Shown piece after piece: positions 9,825 to 22,300 of a stretch of DNA of 64,000 nucleotides. The DNA is taken from assembly GCF_020524005.1 (NCBI RefSeq), contig NZ_JAIVKK010000002.1, positions 1 through 64,000 on the forward strand, in the 5' to 3' direction. The notes below the pieces were generated by a model. That model was not told the DNA's origin. It saw only the letters and a program-made list of their open reading frames with translations, and made no database searches. Both the position numbers and the translations under genes were made by a program. Within the stretch, counting starts at the first letter, position 1; each line of letters opens with the position of its first letter. The stretch is from Microbulbifer aggregans. Lineage in GTDB: Bacteria; Pseudomonadota; Gammaproteobacteria; Pseudomonadales; Cellvibrionaceae.

Positions 9825-12650
9825 TTATTTGACAGTCAGCGCCTCGTTGATGAACGTATTCTGTTCTTCCAGGTGCGTGGACATGTAGCCCGCCGCAGGT
9901 GCAGCAGAAGCCGCGCGGCCGACATATTCCAGCTCCAGTTTCGGGTGTGCTTCTTTCAGCAAGCGACGCAGGTGGTGCTGGCTGGAGTACCAGGCGCCCT
10001 GGTTCATTGGCTCTTCCTGACACCAGGCGACGCTCTTGATGTTCTTGAATGCGGAGATCGCAGCCAGGAATTCATCATCCGGGAACGGATACAGCTGTTC
10101 GATACGTACGAAAGCCACATCATCCTGCTCGCGCTCCATACGGGCTTCCAGCAGGTGGTAATACACTTTACCGGAACACAGGATCAGTCGTTTCACCTTG
10201 GCCGGATCGACGCCATCATCCTGGATTACGTTGTGGAACTTGCCGTTGGCGAGTTCGTCCAGGCTGGAAGTAGCCAGCTTGTGACGCAGAATCCACTTCG
10301 GGCTCATGATCACCAGCGGGCGGCGCATCGGGCGGATAGCCTGACGACGCAGCAGGTGGAAGATCTGTGCCGGGGTGGTGGCGTTACACACCTGGATATT
10401 GTGCTCGGCGCACAGCTGCATGAAGCGCTCCAGGCGGGCGGAAGAGTGCTCCGGGCCCTGGCCTTCGTAGCCGTGTGGCAGCAACATGACCAGACCACAC
10501 ATCCGGCCCCACTTGTGTTCACCGGAAGTGATGAACTGGTCGATAACAACCTGGGCACCGTTGGCGAAGTCACCAAACTGGGCTTCCCACACCACCAGGG
10601 ATTTCGGGGTGGTGGTGGCGTAGCCATATTCAAAAGCCAGTACCGCTTCTTCAGACAGCAGCGAGTCGTACATATCGAAACGCGGCTGATCTTCAGACAT
10701 GTGCTGCAGCGGCACGTAAGTCTGGCCGTCTTTCTGACTGTGCAGTACGGCGTGGCGGTGGGAGAAGGTACCACGACCCACGTCTTCACCGGTAAAGCGA
10801 ACCATATAGCCCTGCTCCAGCAGCGTACCGTAAGCCAGGGTTTCCGCCATGCCCCAGTTCAGCGGCAGTGCGCCACCGGCCATCTTGCGGCGGTCTTCGT
10901 AAATTTTGGAGACCTGACGTTGCATGACGATACCATCTGGAACGGTAGTCATACGGGTGGCCACATCTTTCAGCTTGGTCAGCTCAAAGCTGGTATCGCC
11001 TTCAGCAGTCCACTCGTGGTTCAGGAACGGGCGCCAGTCCACAAACATGGAGGCATCCGGTTCTTTCACCAGACCAGTGGCTACATCTTCACCGCGATCC
11101 AGTTTATCGCGGTAGTCGTTCGCCAGTTTGTCCGCTTCAGCCTTATCAACCACACCTTCCGCAATCAGTTTTTCCGCGTACAGGGTACGGGTCGTCTTTT
11201 GCTTGCGAATAAGCTGGTACATCAGCGGCTGAGTGCCGGACGGATCGTCGGTCTCGTTGTGCCCGCGACGGCGGTAGCACACCAGATCGATCACGATGTC
11301 TTTCTTGAACTCGTAGCGGTAATCCACTGCCAGCAGGCCTGCCAGTACTACGGCTTCGGGATCGTCGCCGTTCACGTGCAGTACCGGGGCGTCGATCATC
11401 TTGGCCACGTCGGTACAGTACTCGGTGGAACGGGCGTCTTCGCGCTTGCTGGTGGTGAAGCCCACCTGGTTGTTCAGCACAATGTGGATAGAGCCACCGG
11501 TGTAATAGCCACGGGTCTGGGACATCTGCAGGGTTTCCTGCACCACGCCCTGACCGGCAAATGCCGCATCGCCGTGAATATTGATCGGCATTACCTTCTC
11601 GCCGGTGCTGTCACCGCGACGGTCCTGGCGTGCGCGCACAGAGCCCACAACCACCGGCGCACAGATTTCCAGGTGCGAGGGGTTAAAGGCCAGTGCCAGG
11701 TGCACTTCACCACCGGGGGTCATCACGTTGGAAGAGAAGCCCTGGTGATATTTAACGTCGCCGGAGGTATCCAGGGTTTTCTTGCCCTCGAATTCCTCAA
11801 ACAGGTCCGCCGGGTTTTTACCCAGAATATTGACCAGGGTATTCAGACGACCACGGTGGGCCATGCCGATCACGATTTCTTTCACCGCGTAAGTGCCGGA
11901 GCGACGGATCAGCGCATCCATCAGCGGAATCAGGCTCTCGCCGCCTTCCACACCGAAGCGCTTGGTGCCCGGGTACTTGGAGTCCAGGTGACGCTCAAGA
12001 CCTTCCGCAGCAGACAGGCGCTGCAGGATCTCAATGCGAATATCGTTACCGTAATTGGGCTTGGACTGGCTGCGTTCAAGACGCTGCTGGAACCACTGCT
12101 GCTCGTCCAGGTTGGAGAGGTGCATGATTTCAGCACCCAGGCTACCGCAGTAGGTTTTTTCCAGGCCTTCGACAATTTCGCGCAGGGTTGCTTCGCCATT
12201 GCAGAAGAACAGGTCACCGGTCTGGAAGGTGGTATCAAAATCCCCTTCAGTCAGGCCGTGATAGTTCAATTGCAGGTCCGGCACCTGTTCGCGCGCCATC
12301 AAACCGAGCGGGTCGAGCTTGGCTTTCTTGTGGCCGCGATGGCGATAGGAGTTGATCAGTTGCAGAACTTTGATCTGCTTGCGCTCATGCTCAATATTCA
12401 CAGAGCCGGCGCCTGGGGCGGACAGCGGGCGGGTACGGTTTTTGGCCAACAGCTCAAAGTGCTGACGAATGGCCGCATGTGACACATCGCCACCGTTTAC
12501 GCGGGGCAAGCTGTCGAAGTAATTGCGCCACTCTTCCGGGACGCCATTGGGATCGTGCAGATAGGTCTCGTACAGCTCTTCCACGTAACCGGCGTTACCA
12601 CCGGAAATGTGCGAAGTGCGCCAGAGCTCCTCCATTGTACTTTCGTGCAT
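9825..12650 (-). CDS. sucA: 2-oxoglutarate dehydrogenase E1
   Basis: 941 residues, usual length. ThDP-dependent decarboxylation of 2-oxoglutarate and reductive succinylation of SucB. The N-terminal E2-contact segment ([22 protein letters not shown]), the ThDP-fold segment [19 protein letters not shown] and the C-terminal transketolase-like part are all present. ATG 12650 is preceded by GAGG. First gene of the suc half of the cluster, about 170 bp downstream of sdhB with a hairpin between. Confidence 0.97.
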   Translation of the reverse strand: MHESTMEELWRTSHISGGNAGYVEELYETYLHDPNGVPEEWRNYFDSLPRVNGGDVSHAAIRQHFELLAKNRTRPLSAPGAGSVNIEHERKQIKVLQLINSYRHRGHKKAKLDPLGLMAREQVPDLQLNYHGLTEGDFDTTFQTGDLFFCNGEATLREIVEGLEKTYCGSLGAEIMHLSNLDEQQWFQQRLERSQSKPNYGNDIRIEILQRLSAAEGLERHLDSKYPGTKRFGVEGGESLIPLMDALIRRSGTYAVKEIVIGMAHRGRLNTLVNILGKNPADLFEEFEGKKTLDTSGDVKYHQGFSSNVMTPGGEVHLALAFNPSHLEICAPVVVGSVRARQDRRGDSTGEKVMPINIHGDAAFAGQGVVQETLQMSQTRGYYTGGSIHIVLNNQVGFTTSKREDARSTEYCTDVAKMIDAPVLHVNGDDPEAVVLAGLLAVDYRYEFKKDIVIDLVCYRRRGHNETDDPSGTQPLMYQLIRKQKTTRTLYAEKLIAEGVVDKAEADKLANDYRDKLDRGEDVATGLVKEPDASMFVDWRPFLNHEWTAEGDTSFELTKLKDVATRMTTVPDGIVMQRQVSKIYEDRRKMAGGALPLNWGMAETLAYGTLLEQGYMVRFTGEDVGRGTFSHRHAVLHSQKDGQTYVPLQHMSEDQPRFDMYDSLLSEEAVLAFEYGYATTTPKSLVVWEAQFGDFANGAQVVIDQFITSGEHKWGRMCGLVMLLPHGYEGQGPEHSSARLERFMQLCAEHNIQVCNATTPAQIFHLLRRQAIRPMRRPLVIMSPKWILRHKLATSSLDELANGKFHNVIQDDGVDPAKVKRLILCSGKVYYHLLEARMEREQDDVAFVRIEQLYPFPDDEFLAAISAFKNIKSVAWCQEEPMNQGAWYSSQHHLRRLLKEAHPKLELEYVGRAASAAPAAGYMSTHLEEQNTFINEALTVK

Positions 12651-12714
12651 TAATGCCTACCTCGATTGTCGGCGCCTCCCCTGCTGCGCCGCTCTTTCCT
12701 GTCTTTTCACTCAC

Positions 12715-12751
12715 AAAAGGGGAGGCGCCACAAAGACACCTCCCCTCTTTT
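12715..12751 (-). terminator. Hairpin between sdhB and sucA
   Basis: AAAAGGGGAGG and CCTCCCCTCTTTT form a strong stem that is nearly symmetrical on both strands and flanked by A and T tracts. It could terminate a fraction of sdhCDAB transcripts and so separate sdh and suc expression levels. Confidence 0.6.
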
Positions 12752-12818
12752 GTATAAGCCTGACAGCTGCGTTACTGTCGGCCTAATTGTGATTATCTAT
12801 GGTTGCTAAATTCGCAAC

Positions 12819-13523
12819 CTATACCGCGCGGGTAATCAGCATGTTGCGGATGTGACCGATAGCCCGGGTCGGATTCAAGCCTTTAGGGCACACGTTCACA
12901 CAGTTCTGGATACCGTGACAACGGAATACACTGAAGGGGTCGTCCAGATTGCTGAGGCGCTCATCAGTAGCGGTATCGCGACTGTCCGCAAGGAAGCGGT
13001 ACGCCTGCAGCAGGCCGGCCGGACCGATAAATTTGTCCGGGTTCCACCAGAAAGACGGACAAGCCGTGGAACAGCAGGCGCAGAGAATACACTCATACAG
13101 ACCGTCCAGCTTTTCGCGCTCTTCCGGAGACTGCAGGCGCTCGATGGCCGGAGCCGGTGAACTGTTCTGCAGGTAGGGCTCGATCTTCTTGTACTGGGTG
13201 TAGAACTGCTCCATATCCACAACCAGGTCGCGGATCACCGGCAGGCCCGGCAGCGGACGCAATACCAGCTTGCCTTTCGGTGCCGCTTCAGAAATCGGTT
13301 TGACACACGCCAGACCGTTCTTACCGGAAATATTCATACCGTCAGAACCACACACACCTTCACGACAAGAGCGACGGAAGGCCAGACTCGGATCCTGGGC
13401 CTTGAGCAGTTCGAGCACGTCCAGCACCATCAGGTCTTTACCTTCGGTGTCCAGCTCGTAATCCTGCATGTACGGGGCAGAATCCGTGTCCGGGTTGTAA
13501 CGGTAAATGCTTACTTTCAACAT
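12819..13523 (-). CDS. sdhB: Succinate dehydrogenase iron-sulfur subunit
   Basis: 234 residues. Carries the electron path from FAD to quinone. The [2Fe-2S] ligands are in CREGVCGSDGMN, and the [4Fe-4S] and [3Fe-4S] ligands in CILCACCSTACPSFWW and CHGIQNCVNVCPKG. Lies 18 bp after sdhA. Cytoplasmic face of the inner membrane. Confidence 0.97.
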   Translation of the reverse strand: MLKVSIYRYNPDTDSAPYMQDYELDTEGKDLMVLDVLELLKAQDPSLAFRRSCREGVCGSDGMNISGKNGLACVKPISEAAPKGKLVLRPLPGLPVIRDLVVDMEQFYTQYKKIEPYLQNSSPAPAIERLQSPEEREKLDGLYECILCACCSTACPSFWWNPDKFIGPAGLLQAYRFLADSRDTATDERLSNLDDPFSVFRCHGIQNCVNVCPKGLNPTRAIGHIRNMLITRAV

Positions 13524-13541
13524 GTTGCTTCCGCTCCCGAA

Positions 13542-15314
13542 TTAGTATGTACGCGCTTTCGGCTCAAAGGTATCGACAGTCTTCGGTGCGAAGTTAACCG
13601 CACGCTTGCCGACACGCTTTTCCGCCGGGAAGAACATGGAGTGGCACAGCCAGTTCTCGTCGTCGCGCTCCTGGAAGTCTTCGCGCGCATGTGCGCCGCG
13701 GCTCTCGGTACGCACTTCTGCAGCGATGGCAGTCGCTTCCGCCACTTCCAGCAGGTTTTGCAGCTCCAGCGCCTCGATACGCGCGGTGTTGAACGCACGG
13801 GACTTGTCGTCCAGGCGTACATTCGCAATGCGCTCGCGCAGGCCTTCCAGCTTCTTAACGCCTTCCGCCATGTAGTCGCCGCGGCGGAATACACCGAAGT
13901 GATTCTGCATCACGCCCTGCAGCTCGGTGCGCAGGCTTGCAGCAGATTCACCATTATTGGTGGTTTCCAGACCGTTCAGGCGCGCCATGGCCGCTTCGAT
14001 ATCGGACTCGGAAGCTTCACGGTTTTCGATACCTTCGCGCAGGGCTTTCTCGATAAACAGGCCGGATGCGCGACCGAAGACCACCAGGTCCAGCAGCGAG
14101 TTACCACCCAGACGGTTGGCGCCGTGTACGGATACACAAGCAACCTCACCACAGGCATAGAAGCCGTCGATGACCTGGTCGTTACCGGAAGCGTCCTGGG
14201 TCAGGGCCTGACCGTGAACGTTGGTCGGAATACCACCCATCATATAGTGACAGGTCGGTACGACCGGGATCGGCGCGTTCACCGGATCCACGTGTGCGAA
14301 GGTCTTGGCCAGTTCACAGATACCCGGCAGGCGGCTGTGCAGCACATCTTCACCCAGATGATCCAGCTTCAGGAACACGTGGTCGCCATTGGGACCAGCA
14401 CCGCGACCGTCGAGGATTTCCAGAACCATGGAACGGGCAACCACGTCGCGGGAAGCCAGGTCTTTCGCGTTCGGCGCGTAACGCTCCATGAAGCGCTCGC
14501 CGTCCTTATTGATCAGGTAACCACCTTCACCGCGGCAACCTTCAGTGACCAGTACGCCCGCGCCGGCAATACCGGTGGGGTGGAACTGCCACATCTCGAT
14601 GTCCTGAACAGGGAAGCCGGCACGCAGGGCCATACCCACACCGTCACCGGTGTTGATGTGTGCGTTGGTGGTAGAGGCGAAGATCCGGCCGGCGCCGCCA
14701 GTAGCGAATACGGTGGCCTTGGACTTCACGAAGACAACTTCGCCGTCTTCGATATTGAGGGCAATCACACCTACAACCGCACCGTCCTGGTTCTTCACCA
14801 GGTCAACCGCGAACCATTCATTCAGGAATACGGTGTTGTGCTTTACGTTGTTCTGATAAAGGGTGTGCAGCAGCGCGTGACCGGTACGGTCAGCCGCGGC
14901 ACAGGTACGTGCCGCCTGACCGCCGCGACCGAAGTCTTTGGACTGGCCACCGAACGGACGCTGATAGATACGGCCTTCCTCAGTACGGGAGAAAGGCAGG
15001 CCCATGTGTTCGAGCTCGAACACCGCTTCCGGACCCACAGAGCACATATACTCGATGGCATCCTGGTCACCGATATAGTCGGAACCTTTTACGGTGTCAT
15101 ACATGTGCCAACGCCAATCGTCGTTGGGGTCAGCACTGGCGATCGCACAGGTGATACCGCCCTGGGCAGAAACCGTGTGTGAACGCGTCGGGAATACTTT
15201 GGTGATAACCGCAGTCTTGAAACCGGACTGGGCCATCTGCAGCGCAGCGCGCATACCCGCGCCGCCGCCGCCAATTACGATACCGTCAAAGGTAATAGTT
15301 CGCATATTCGACAT
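13542..15314 (-). CDS. sdhA: Succinate dehydrogenase flavoprotein subunit
   Basis: 590 residues. The FAD motif [12 protein letters not shown] lies near residue 16, the covalent flavin His in [10 protein letters not shown], the active-site region is [17 protein letters not shown], and the C-terminus includes a RGAHAREDF segment. Oxidises succinate to fumarate. sdhD ends 3 bp upstream of its start, so the operon is tightly packed. Confidence 0.97.
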   Translation of the reverse strand: MSNMRTITFDGIVIGGGGAGMRAALQMAQSGFKTAVITKVFPTRSHTVSAQGGITCAIASADPNDDWRWHMYDTVKGSDYIGDQDAIEYMCSVGPEAVFELEHMGLPFSRTEEGRIYQRPFGGQSKDFGRGGQAARTCAAADRTGHALLHTLYQNNVKHNTVFLNEWFAVDLVKNQDGAVVGVIALNIEDGEVVFVKSKATVFATGGAGRIFASTTNAHINTGDGVGMALRAGFPVQDIEMWQFHPTGIAGAGVLVTEGCRGEGGYLINKDGERFMERYAPNAKDLASRDVVARSMVLEILDGRGAGPNGDHVFLKLDHLGEDVLHSRLPGICELAKTFAHVDPVNAPIPVVPTCHYMMGGIPTNVHGQALTQDASGNDQVIDGFYACGEVACVSVHGANRLGGNSLLDLVVFGRASGLFIEKALREGIENREASESDIEAAMARLNGLETTNNGESAASLRTELQGVMQNHFGVFRRGDYMAEGVKKLEGLRERIANVRLDDKSRAFNTARIEALELQNLLEVAEATAIAAEVRTESRGAHAREDFQERDDENWLCHSMFFPAEKRVGKRAVNFAPKTVDTFEPKARTY

Positions 15315-15317
15315 TTC

Positions 15318-15686
15318 TTACACACCCCACAGAATTTCAATGCCCCACACCGCGTAGAACACGGCTACGGCGCCCAACAGCACCTCTACCAGAATGCGCA
15401 GCACGGTAGCTTTGCCACCCATCATGCGGTTGGTGAGGTAGTCGGTAATTACGGACCAGAGACCGATCCAGGCGTGTGCAATGGTAGAGATCAGAGCCAC
15501 CAGGCTGAATACGCGCACCCAACGCTGCTCAAACAAAGCAGACCAGGAGGCATAACTGAAATCTTTGGACAAGAAGATGAAGCCCACTATAAAGAGGGTA
15601 TAAGCCACCAGCACCACGGCGCTGACGCGCTGAATGAACCAGTCGTAGAGACCGCTACGACCAAATCCTGTTACTGCCTTTACCAT
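15318..15686 (-). CDS. sdhD: Succinate dehydrogenase membrane anchor SdhD
   Basis: 122 residues with three membrane helices (about 15-40, 55-80, 90-115). The heme/quinone-site segment TIAHAWIGLWSVITDYL and the N-terminal DWFIQRVSAVVL are typical of the family. Its start overlaps the end of sdhC by 7 bp, indicating coupled translation. Confidence 0.95.
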   Translation of the reverse strand: MVKAVTGFGRSGLYDWFIQRVSAVVLVAYTLFIVGFIFLSKDFSYASWSALFEQRWVRVFSLVALISTIAHAWIGLWSVITDYLTNRMMGGKATVLRILVEVLLGAVAVFYAVWGIEILWGV

Positions 15687-16054
15687 ATCAGAACCCCCGC
15701 CAGCAGAATGAGAATGACTGAAAGCACCAGCACTGCAACCGCGCTGCGGCGACCACCTTCAAGGCTTTCACCAATACCCATATCCATCAGCAAGTGACGC
15801 ACACCGGCAATCAGGTGGTAAATGAGCGCAGCCAGAGACGCCCACAGAATGAGCTTGGCCGGAACACTATTAAAAGTGTCTGCTATTTTTTGGAAACCCT
15901 GCTCAGATTCCAGACTGGCGTCGAGCATGCACAACAGCAGTGCAACGACAGCAAAAAGCACCACACCGGAAATACGGTGCAGAATAGAAACCAATCCAGC
16001 AGCGGGGAGCTTGATAGTAGAAATGTCTAAATTGACAGGTCTGTTTTTGTTCAC
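15680..16054 (-). CDS. sdhC: Succinate dehydrogenase cytochrome b556 subunit SdhC
   Basis: Start GTG 16054 is chosen because it gives the family-like N-terminus (M)NKNRPVNLDI and 124 residues; the open frame runs 49 codons further upstream without family similarity. Three membrane helices, quinone-site HRISGVVLF and heme ligand region HLIAGVRHLLMDMG. First gene of the operon, with a promoter about 130 bp upstream. Confidence 0.94.
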   Translation of the reverse strand: MNKNRPVNLDISTIKLPAAGLVSILHRISGVVLFAVVALLLCMLDASLESEQGFQKIADTFNSVPAKLILWASLAALIYHLIAGVRHLLMDMGIGESLEGGRRSAVAVLVLSVILILLAGVLIW

Positions 16055-16190
16055 AGGAAAAACACCTTGTTGCCCTGAAAGACGGGGCGCCCGTAGATTT
16101 TCTCGAGTTTGGGCGAGCTTGCTGTTTACTTTGCACTCAACCTGTAGAGACCTTGTACAAAGTGGCCTTACCAAGGCGCAAGCCGCGCGG

Positions 16191-16219
16191 ATTATAGGCA
16201 TTCAAATCTCAAAAAACAA
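16191..16219 (-). promoter_or_regulatory. Promoter of the sdh-suc operon
   Basis: On the - strand, TTGTTT (16219-16214), a 17-bp spacer and a perfect TATAAT (16196-16191). It predicts a leader of about 130 nt before sdhC. Confidence 0.75.
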
Positions 16220-16417
16220 CGAAACACCGGACGTTCGCGGCAGCTTTGTAGCAGTTGCATGCTGCGCCACATACCCGACCTAGGTATGAACCCGATACCA
16301 AAGGCTCACCGAATTTCCATTGTGGATATGCGCAACTAAGCAGGCAAAATCCCTGCCACCTGCTCTAGTGACCGAAGATCCTGCGGATATGAATGGCCTG
16401 CAAAGCCCCGATTTGGT

Positions 16418-16446
16418 TTGACAATTCGAGGCGCGGCACTTAAGTT
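16418..16446 (+). promoter_or_regulatory. Possible gltA promoter
   Basis: A perfect TTGACA (16418-16423) is followed after 17 bp by a weak TAAGTT (16441-16446), about 245 bp before the gltA start. The rest of the 640-bp sdhC-gltA interval contains no convincing gene. Confidence 0.4.
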
Positions 16447-16692
16447 TGGCCGCGCTTAAAAGCCCGCTAGCCCCATATCCGTGTCTGGATGCAGCCAAAG
16501 GTGGCCCTCCGAGCCCGCATAATCCGGTACTTTCCGGGTTTTCAGCGCGCCAGGACACTACCTGTAATCATAACCAGTGAACACAGGTGAACGCGGAGGG
16601 AGTCCTCCCGGCACGCTGCAGCATTGAACTGTTATTCAGTGATTTGTGTGGAAATAAGAAGCTGGCAAAAGAATAGTTTTTAGGAGTCCACA

Positions 16693-17982
16693 ATGTCCGA
16701 CAAGAAAGCTCAACTCACGGTCGACGGTATCGACGCCCCATACGACCTGCCGGTCTACTCCGGCACTGCCGGTCCCGACGTTGTTGACGTCAGCAGCCTG
16801 GCAAGCAAGGGTCTGTTTACCTATGACCCGGGCTTTATGTCCACCGCATCCTGTGAATCCAAGATCACCTACATCGATGGCGCCAAGGGTGTACTACTGC
16901 ACCGCGGCTACCCTATCGAGCAGCTGGCAGAAAAATCTGACTACCTGGAAACCTGCTACCTGCTGATGAACGGCGAACTGCCAAACGCTGAGCAGAAGAA
17001 AGAGTACGTCAACGGCATCATGAACCACACTATGGTGCATGAATCCCTGGTCAACTTCTTTAAGGGCTTCCGCTACGACGCCCACCCGATGGCCATGATG
17101 TGCGGTGTTGTAGGCGCCCTCGCCTCCTTCTACCACGATTCCCTCGACATCACCGATCCTGACCACCGCAAGATTTCCGCTGACCGCCTGATTGCCAAGA
17201 TGCCTACCCTGGCAGCCATGTGCTACAAGCACAGCAAAGGCCAGCCGTTCATGTACCCGGACAATAGCCTCAGCTACTCCGAGAACTTCCTGCACATGAT
17301 GTTCGGCAACCCCTGTGAGCCGAGCAAGATCGACCCGGTTGTCGCCAAGGCAATGGACATCATCTTTCTGCTGCACGCAGACCACGAGCAGAACGCCTCT
17401 ACCTCTACCGTGCGCCTGGCCGGTTCTTCCGGTGCCAACCCCTTCGCCTGCATCTCCTCCGGTATTGCTACCCTGTGGGGACCGGCGCACGGCGGTGCCA
17501 ACGAAGCGGTTCTGACCATGCTGGAAGAGATCGGCGACGAGAGCCGCATCGACGAGTACGTGAAGAAAGCCAAAGACAAGAACGACCCGTTCCGCCTGAT
17601 GGGCTTCGGCCACCGCGTATACAAGAACTTCGACCCGCGCTCCCGCGTAATGCAGGGCATCTGCGACGAAGTTCTGGGTGCGATGGGTGCCGAGAACGAC
17701 CCGCTGCTGAAGATCGCCAAGAAGCTCGAGAAGATTGCTCTGGAAGACGAGTACTTCGTAGAGAAGAAGCTCTACCCGAACGTAGACTTCTACTCCGGCA
17801 TCATCATGAAAGCCATTGGCATTCCGACCGACATGTTCACCGTAATCTTTGCCACCGGTCGTACCGCTGGTTGGATCGCGCACTGGAACGAGATGATCTC
17901 CAATCCGTACAAGATCGGTCGTCCGCGTCAGCTGTACACCGGCTACACCGCGCGCGATTACGTTTCCGTGGAAGATCGTTAA
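16693..17982 (+). CDS. gltA: Citrate synthase (type II)
   Basis: 429 residues, length of the hexameric NADH-sensitive type. Condenses oxaloacetate and acetyl-CoA. Catalytic His motifs [12 protein letters not shown] and [14 protein letters not shown] are visible, with the [15 protein letters not shown] segment near the C-terminus. AGGAG at 16682-16686 supports the ATG. Divergent from sdhC, monocistronic and followed by a strong terminator. Confidence 0.97.
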   Translation: MSDKKAQLTVDGIDAPYDLPVYSGTAGPDVVDVSSLASKGLFTYDPGFMSTASCESKITYIDGAKGVLLHRGYPIEQLAEKSDYLETCYLLMNGELPNAEQKKEYVNGIMNHTMVHESLVNFFKGFRYDAHPMAMMCGVVGALASFYHDSLDITDPDHRKISADRLIAKMPTLAAMCYKHSKGQPFMYPDNSLSYSENFLHMMFGNPCEPSKIDPVVAKAMDIIFLLHADHEQNASTSTVRLAGSSGANPFACISSGIATLWGPAHGGANEAVLTMLEEIGDESRIDEYVKKAKDKNDPFRLMGFGHRVYKNFDPRSRVMQGICDEVLGAMGAENDPLLKIAKKLEKIALEDEYFVEKKLYPNVDFYSGIIMKAIGIPTDMFTVIFATGRTAGWIAHWNEMISNPYKIGRPRQLYTGYTARDYVSVEDR

Positions 17983-18005
17983 GTTCGATCTCCAGCGAAA
18001 CCCGA

Positions 18006-18031
18006 AAAACCCGGCAATTGCCGGGTTTTTT
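18006..18031 (+). terminator. gltA terminator
   Basis: The perfect palindrome AACCCGGCAATTGCCGGGTT is followed by a T-run, 25-50 bp after the gltA stop. Confidence 0.92.
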
Positions 18032-18158
18032 GTTTTCTGGCGGCCCGGTTAGACCGCTGGTTTTGTCTTACCGACTCTTTTAAACTGGTTTCTCACGCCA
18101 CCGAAGGCCTCAATTCCCGGTGGAAAAGCCTGCACCAGGGAATCAGCAGGGATTACAT

Positions 18159-19247
18159 ATGGATATGATCGACACCACTTTCGAATTGCCCGTAGAAAAT
18201 GCCGGTCGTGGCTGGTTAATTGGCGAGCCCACACGCACTGCAGACCGGGTTCAGCCCGTTGCGGAAGAAATTCATCTACCTGCCACCTCATCGGCACCAG
18301 GCAATTTCCGCCTCAAACTGGCCTCGCAGGCGAGTGTCTCAACCCCAGCCAACCTGTCCCGGCGCGAGCGGCTAAAGCAGTGGGTATCAGGTGAAAGAAA
18401 CCCCATTGAAGTGGAACAGGGCAGCATTGTGCTGGACTTGCGCTACCGCAGCCCGGAGAACTGGGCCCACGCCATTACCAACCACCTTCCCCTGGCGCTC
18501 ATGGTGCGGGAGCAGCTTGTAAAAATTAACAAGCCTGTAACCGTAGTCCTGCCCAAAACTATTTCAGGTAAGCTCGTTGAGCTCTTCCAGCTGTTTGGGT
18601 TCTCCGTACTGAGAACTGATCGACCGGTACAGGGCCTGGTCGCCAGGTACGAGATATCCCCATGGATTGCCCTGCGCGGGGTTCGGCATGAGGTTATCGC
18701 ACGCCACCTACCCGAATCATTAAGTATTGGCACCCCGAACAAGTTCGACACCCCCACCCGCCTTTACATATCCCGCAAAGACACACGAAAACTGATAAAC
18801 GAACAGCGGGTATGGGCCACCCTGCAAGCGCGCGGCTATACCCGTATTTTTGCCGAGGAGCATTCCCTGCAGGAGCAGATACAGTACCTTTGCGCAGCCG
18901 AGGATATCGTGGCCGTGCACGGCGCGGCACTCGCGCCACTCATTTTCCGCAACCCCGGTATAGGCCATAAGCCCTACCGCTTACTCGAAATCTTTTCTCC
19001 CGCCCACGTAACCACGGTATATCGCATTCTCGCGCAGCAGACCGGCGGCAGCTGGATCGGGGTAAGAGGCGATATCTGGCCCGAGTTACTCGGCCCCAAA
19101 GCCTCTTTCACCAGTAATCTGCGTGATTTCCATGTGTCGATGGAAAGCCTGGATTTGGCTATGAACAAGGCCGGCATGACTTCAGAACCATGCCCTCCCC
19201 CATCGGCGGAACCGGTAGCCGAGAAGCCCGTTTTACAAGTGAGCTGA
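18159..19247 (+). CDS. GT61-family (DUF563) glycosyltransferase
   Basis: 362 residues from ATG 18159, preceded by CAGGGATT; a GTG 39 bp upstream is an alternative. The C-terminal half has the family pattern: LYISRKDTRKLINE, then FAEEHSLQEQIQYL, then AEDIVAVHGAALAPLIF. GT61 enzymes transfer sugars such as xylose or GlcNAc to glycans; the substrate here is unknown. No signal peptide is seen, so it is probably cytoplasmic. It stands alone, with no capsule or LPS genes nearby. Its Pro-rich C-terminal tail is not part of the fold. Confidence 0.8.
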   Translation: MDMIDTTFELPVENAGRGWLIGEPTRTADRVQPVAEEIHLPATSSAPGNFRLKLASQASVSTPANLSRRERLKQWVSGERNPIEVEQGSIVLDLRYRSPENWAHAITNHLPLALMVREQLVKINKPVTVVLPKTISGKLVELFQLFGFSVLRTDRPVQGLVARYEISPWIALRGVRHEVIARHLPESLSIGTPNKFDTPTRLYISRKDTRKLINEQRVWATLQARGYTRIFAEEHSLQEQIQYLCAAEDIVAVHGAALAPLIFRNPGIGHKPYRLLEIFSPAHVTTVYRILAQQTGGSWIGVRGDIWPELLGPKASFTSNLRDFHVSMESLDLAMNKAGMTSEPCPPPSAEPVAEKPVLQVS

Positions 19248-19330
19248 GGGCCGCCAATGGGGCACTTTAATTTGGAGTGCCCCGATTAGTCTCTCCACGT
19301 TTCTGCACGCCAACCAATGAATTGGCTACA

Positions 19331-19362
19331 AAAAAAGCCGCTAGTGCTTACACACTAGCGGC
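19331..19362 (-). terminator. Terminator of the subtilase gene
   Basis: On the - strand, GCCGCTAGTG, a short loop and CACTAGCGGC are followed by a T-run. It lies 26 bp past the subtilase stop. Confidence 0.88.
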
Positions 19363-19387
19363 TTGAATGGAAACAACAGGCCCCGTT

Positions 19388-22300
19388 TTACAGGAGCAGA
19401 TAGTTTCGCATGGTGATCTGCTCGGTGCGGCTGCCACTGGTACCGGCCATCTGTACACGCAGGTGCACATAGTCACCGGCCTCTCCAGCGTTGGGCACAA
19501 TCGCCACCCACTCGCCATTTACCTGCTTGATTTCTGCGTTCACCCAGCTGTTAGAAGAGAACTTGCTGCTTACCGGGCAGTATACGTAAGCAGAGACATT
19601 GTCCGGCACACACTCCTGTCCATAGCCGTATTGCAGTGTCACAGCGGAGAGCTCCACTTCGCCAAGCCCGTCCATCACCGCAGACAGTTTGATTTCCACC
19701 GGCTCACCGGCCGGTGCCGTATTCACAATGCTGACCGGCACATCAAGTACGGGAACCAGTACCGGCTGGGAGCCCTGCTGACTGGTGTCCGTGTTGAAGC
19801 TGTAAAAGCCCTGATAGAAGGATCCCAGGTGATCCTTGACCGGTGAACGCTCACCTACACCACGGGGGTAGTAGCGGACTTCCAGCGTGATTTCACTGGC
19901 ACTGTTCGGGACGGTGAGCATGCCGCTGTCCAGATACTGGCTCTGGCCATCAACGGTAATACCGTATGCCCCTACACCATTGTATCCACCGGTACCATCA
20001 TGCCCGGACGCGTCACCGAAGGCAGGAATACTGAATTGCAGCACATTGGTATTCCGGTACGCGATCGAAGAGCCACTGGTCAGCAGCGTGCCGCCGCGCG
20101 GGCCCTTGAACCAAGTGGTGTATTCCTCGGCACCCGAGGTCATCAGCCTCGGTCCATCAAAGTAACCGCCGTTGGAGCGCAGCTGCGCCGCCGGCATCAC
20201 GATGTTGGTCCAGGCGTTTTTGCTGGTAGCCGTGTAAAACTCTTCGCGCTCTACCGGTGTCATGACCAGCTGCGGGCTACCGGTTGAGTAAAACTCGCCG
20301 GTACTGTTGGTCATTGCCATCACATCGGTCCAGGCTGGGCTGTCGCCATTCTGGGCGTGGTAAGCGGCGGTGATTTTGTGCATGTCCTTGTCATGGATAC
20401 GCACCAGACCGCCGTCCACATGGCCATCGGTAATGTGGTTGATAGAGTAGGCATAGGGGCTGCGCTCTGCCGCAATACCAGACCAGCTCACCAGGTTGTT
20501 ACCCGCCTCGACTTCAGCGTGCAGTCGCGCACCCTGCTCGGCGCTCAGCGCGACAACCGGCACTTTGGGTGTACCGGAAATCGTACCCTTGTAGCGGCCA
20601 TCGGTGCCCGGGCGATACGCGATAACGCCGATCGCACCGTGCTTCATTGCGTTGCCGACCATGTAGGACGTCAGGTAGTACGGGTTGGAAATAAGCGCGA
20701 CCTTGCCTTCCAGATCAAACTGCTCCCAGTCTGTGCTGTATCCGGCATCCCCAACCGGTACGACTTCAGCACTGCCTTCGCCATGGAAGCTCAGTGCCAG
20801 ACTCTGATTCACGTAATCCAGCACCTCACCGTTTTCCATGGTCATGACCGTCTCCGGAGCCACCGCGCGAGTAGTAACGAAGGAACGGAAACGATCATCA
20901 TGCCCCTGGGACCAAGCATAGAAGTCTTTTACATAGTCCGGAGCCAACTCCATCGCGGCCAGCTTGGCGACTTTGGCGTCGTCCAGGGCATAAGTAAATC
21001 CGAAGGAATAACCCTGGGGTGCCAATGGCCGATCTGCCTTGAACTCCACCTTCTCGGCATTGCGCGCATCAAACTCGATATGCGTATCGCTCTCCACCTT
21101 GCGGCGTAGAATCGCCATCTGGGCCGCGGACTCCACCAGCCCGTAATATGTATCGTCGTTGTCGTAGGTCATCACATTGGCAACGATACTGTAATTGCCT
21201 TCCGGCACTTTCACGCTGGCATATCCGTTGCTCACCGACAGGTACTGCCCCCAATCGTCCTCGTCGTTCATGAGATAGATTTTCGACGGAGAGATAGCGG
21301 GCTTGCCGCGATTGTCGGTCACACTAAATGTCAGATCGACTTTCGGTTGGTCGATCCAGAAAGACAGCGGTACCGAGAGTCGCTCGTCGTCATTACCGGT
21401 AACGGTACCGACAATGCGCCCGGTGATTGCACCGTAGGCGCCGTTACGCAGGCCAACGGCCGGGTCAATCCAAACAGGAATGTCTGCACTGCCCTGGGCA
21501 GGTACAGTAATGGTTTTCAGCCCAAGACCGGCAAGGGTCGCCGGCAGCTGGGTAGAACCGTCTTCACCAATCAGATCGAGTTTCAGCTTGAAGGTTTTGT
21601 CTTCGCCCGACAGGTTCTCCAGCGTTACCGTGGTTTCGGTCAGTTCGAACTGCTGGTTGCCGGTGAAAAACCCGAGCTCGGAATTGGGCTCGGCGACCAC
21701 CGCCTGAATCACTGCCTGGTTCACGTCCATTGGGCCAGCACCCTGTTCGAGCACGTGCGCATCGCTGAGTGTTACCGAAGAAGTCAGGACTTTTTTCAGC
21801 TGCCGGGGCGTCAGTTCAGGGCGCGCCTGCTTCAGGATTGCCGCGCCGCCAGACACATGCGGTGCCGCCATTGAAGTACCGGAGAGCGCTGTATATCCGG
21901 TCTCAGCAATACCGCCCGCGGCGGCCGCAATCACATCAACACCCTGGGAGGCAATATCCGGCTTGGCGGAGTGGCCGTCCGGGGAGGGACCGCGGGAAGA
22001 AAACACTGCTGTCTGGTTATCGCGATCAACCGCTGCCACGGTCAGGGCGCTCGGCGCACAACCCGGTGAGCCCACGGTTTCACGGGTGAAGCTGTTTCCG
22101 GCGGAGATGACGAACAGGGCCTGATCACTCAACGCTTCGACCAGATCCACCATCGGTCCATCACAGGACGTCGCCGTTCCCCCCAGGGACATACTGACAA
22201 TATCCGCTCCCTGGTTCACCGCCCACTGCATGCCGTTCATGATGCGGTACGTAGAACCGCTGCCGGTGTTCCCCAGTACTTTACCGATAACCAGGTTCGC

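Noticed and set aside
16280-16558. 92-codon - strand frame between sdhC and gltA
   Set aside because: No start signal, low-complexity product, and it overlaps the likely gltA promoter region.
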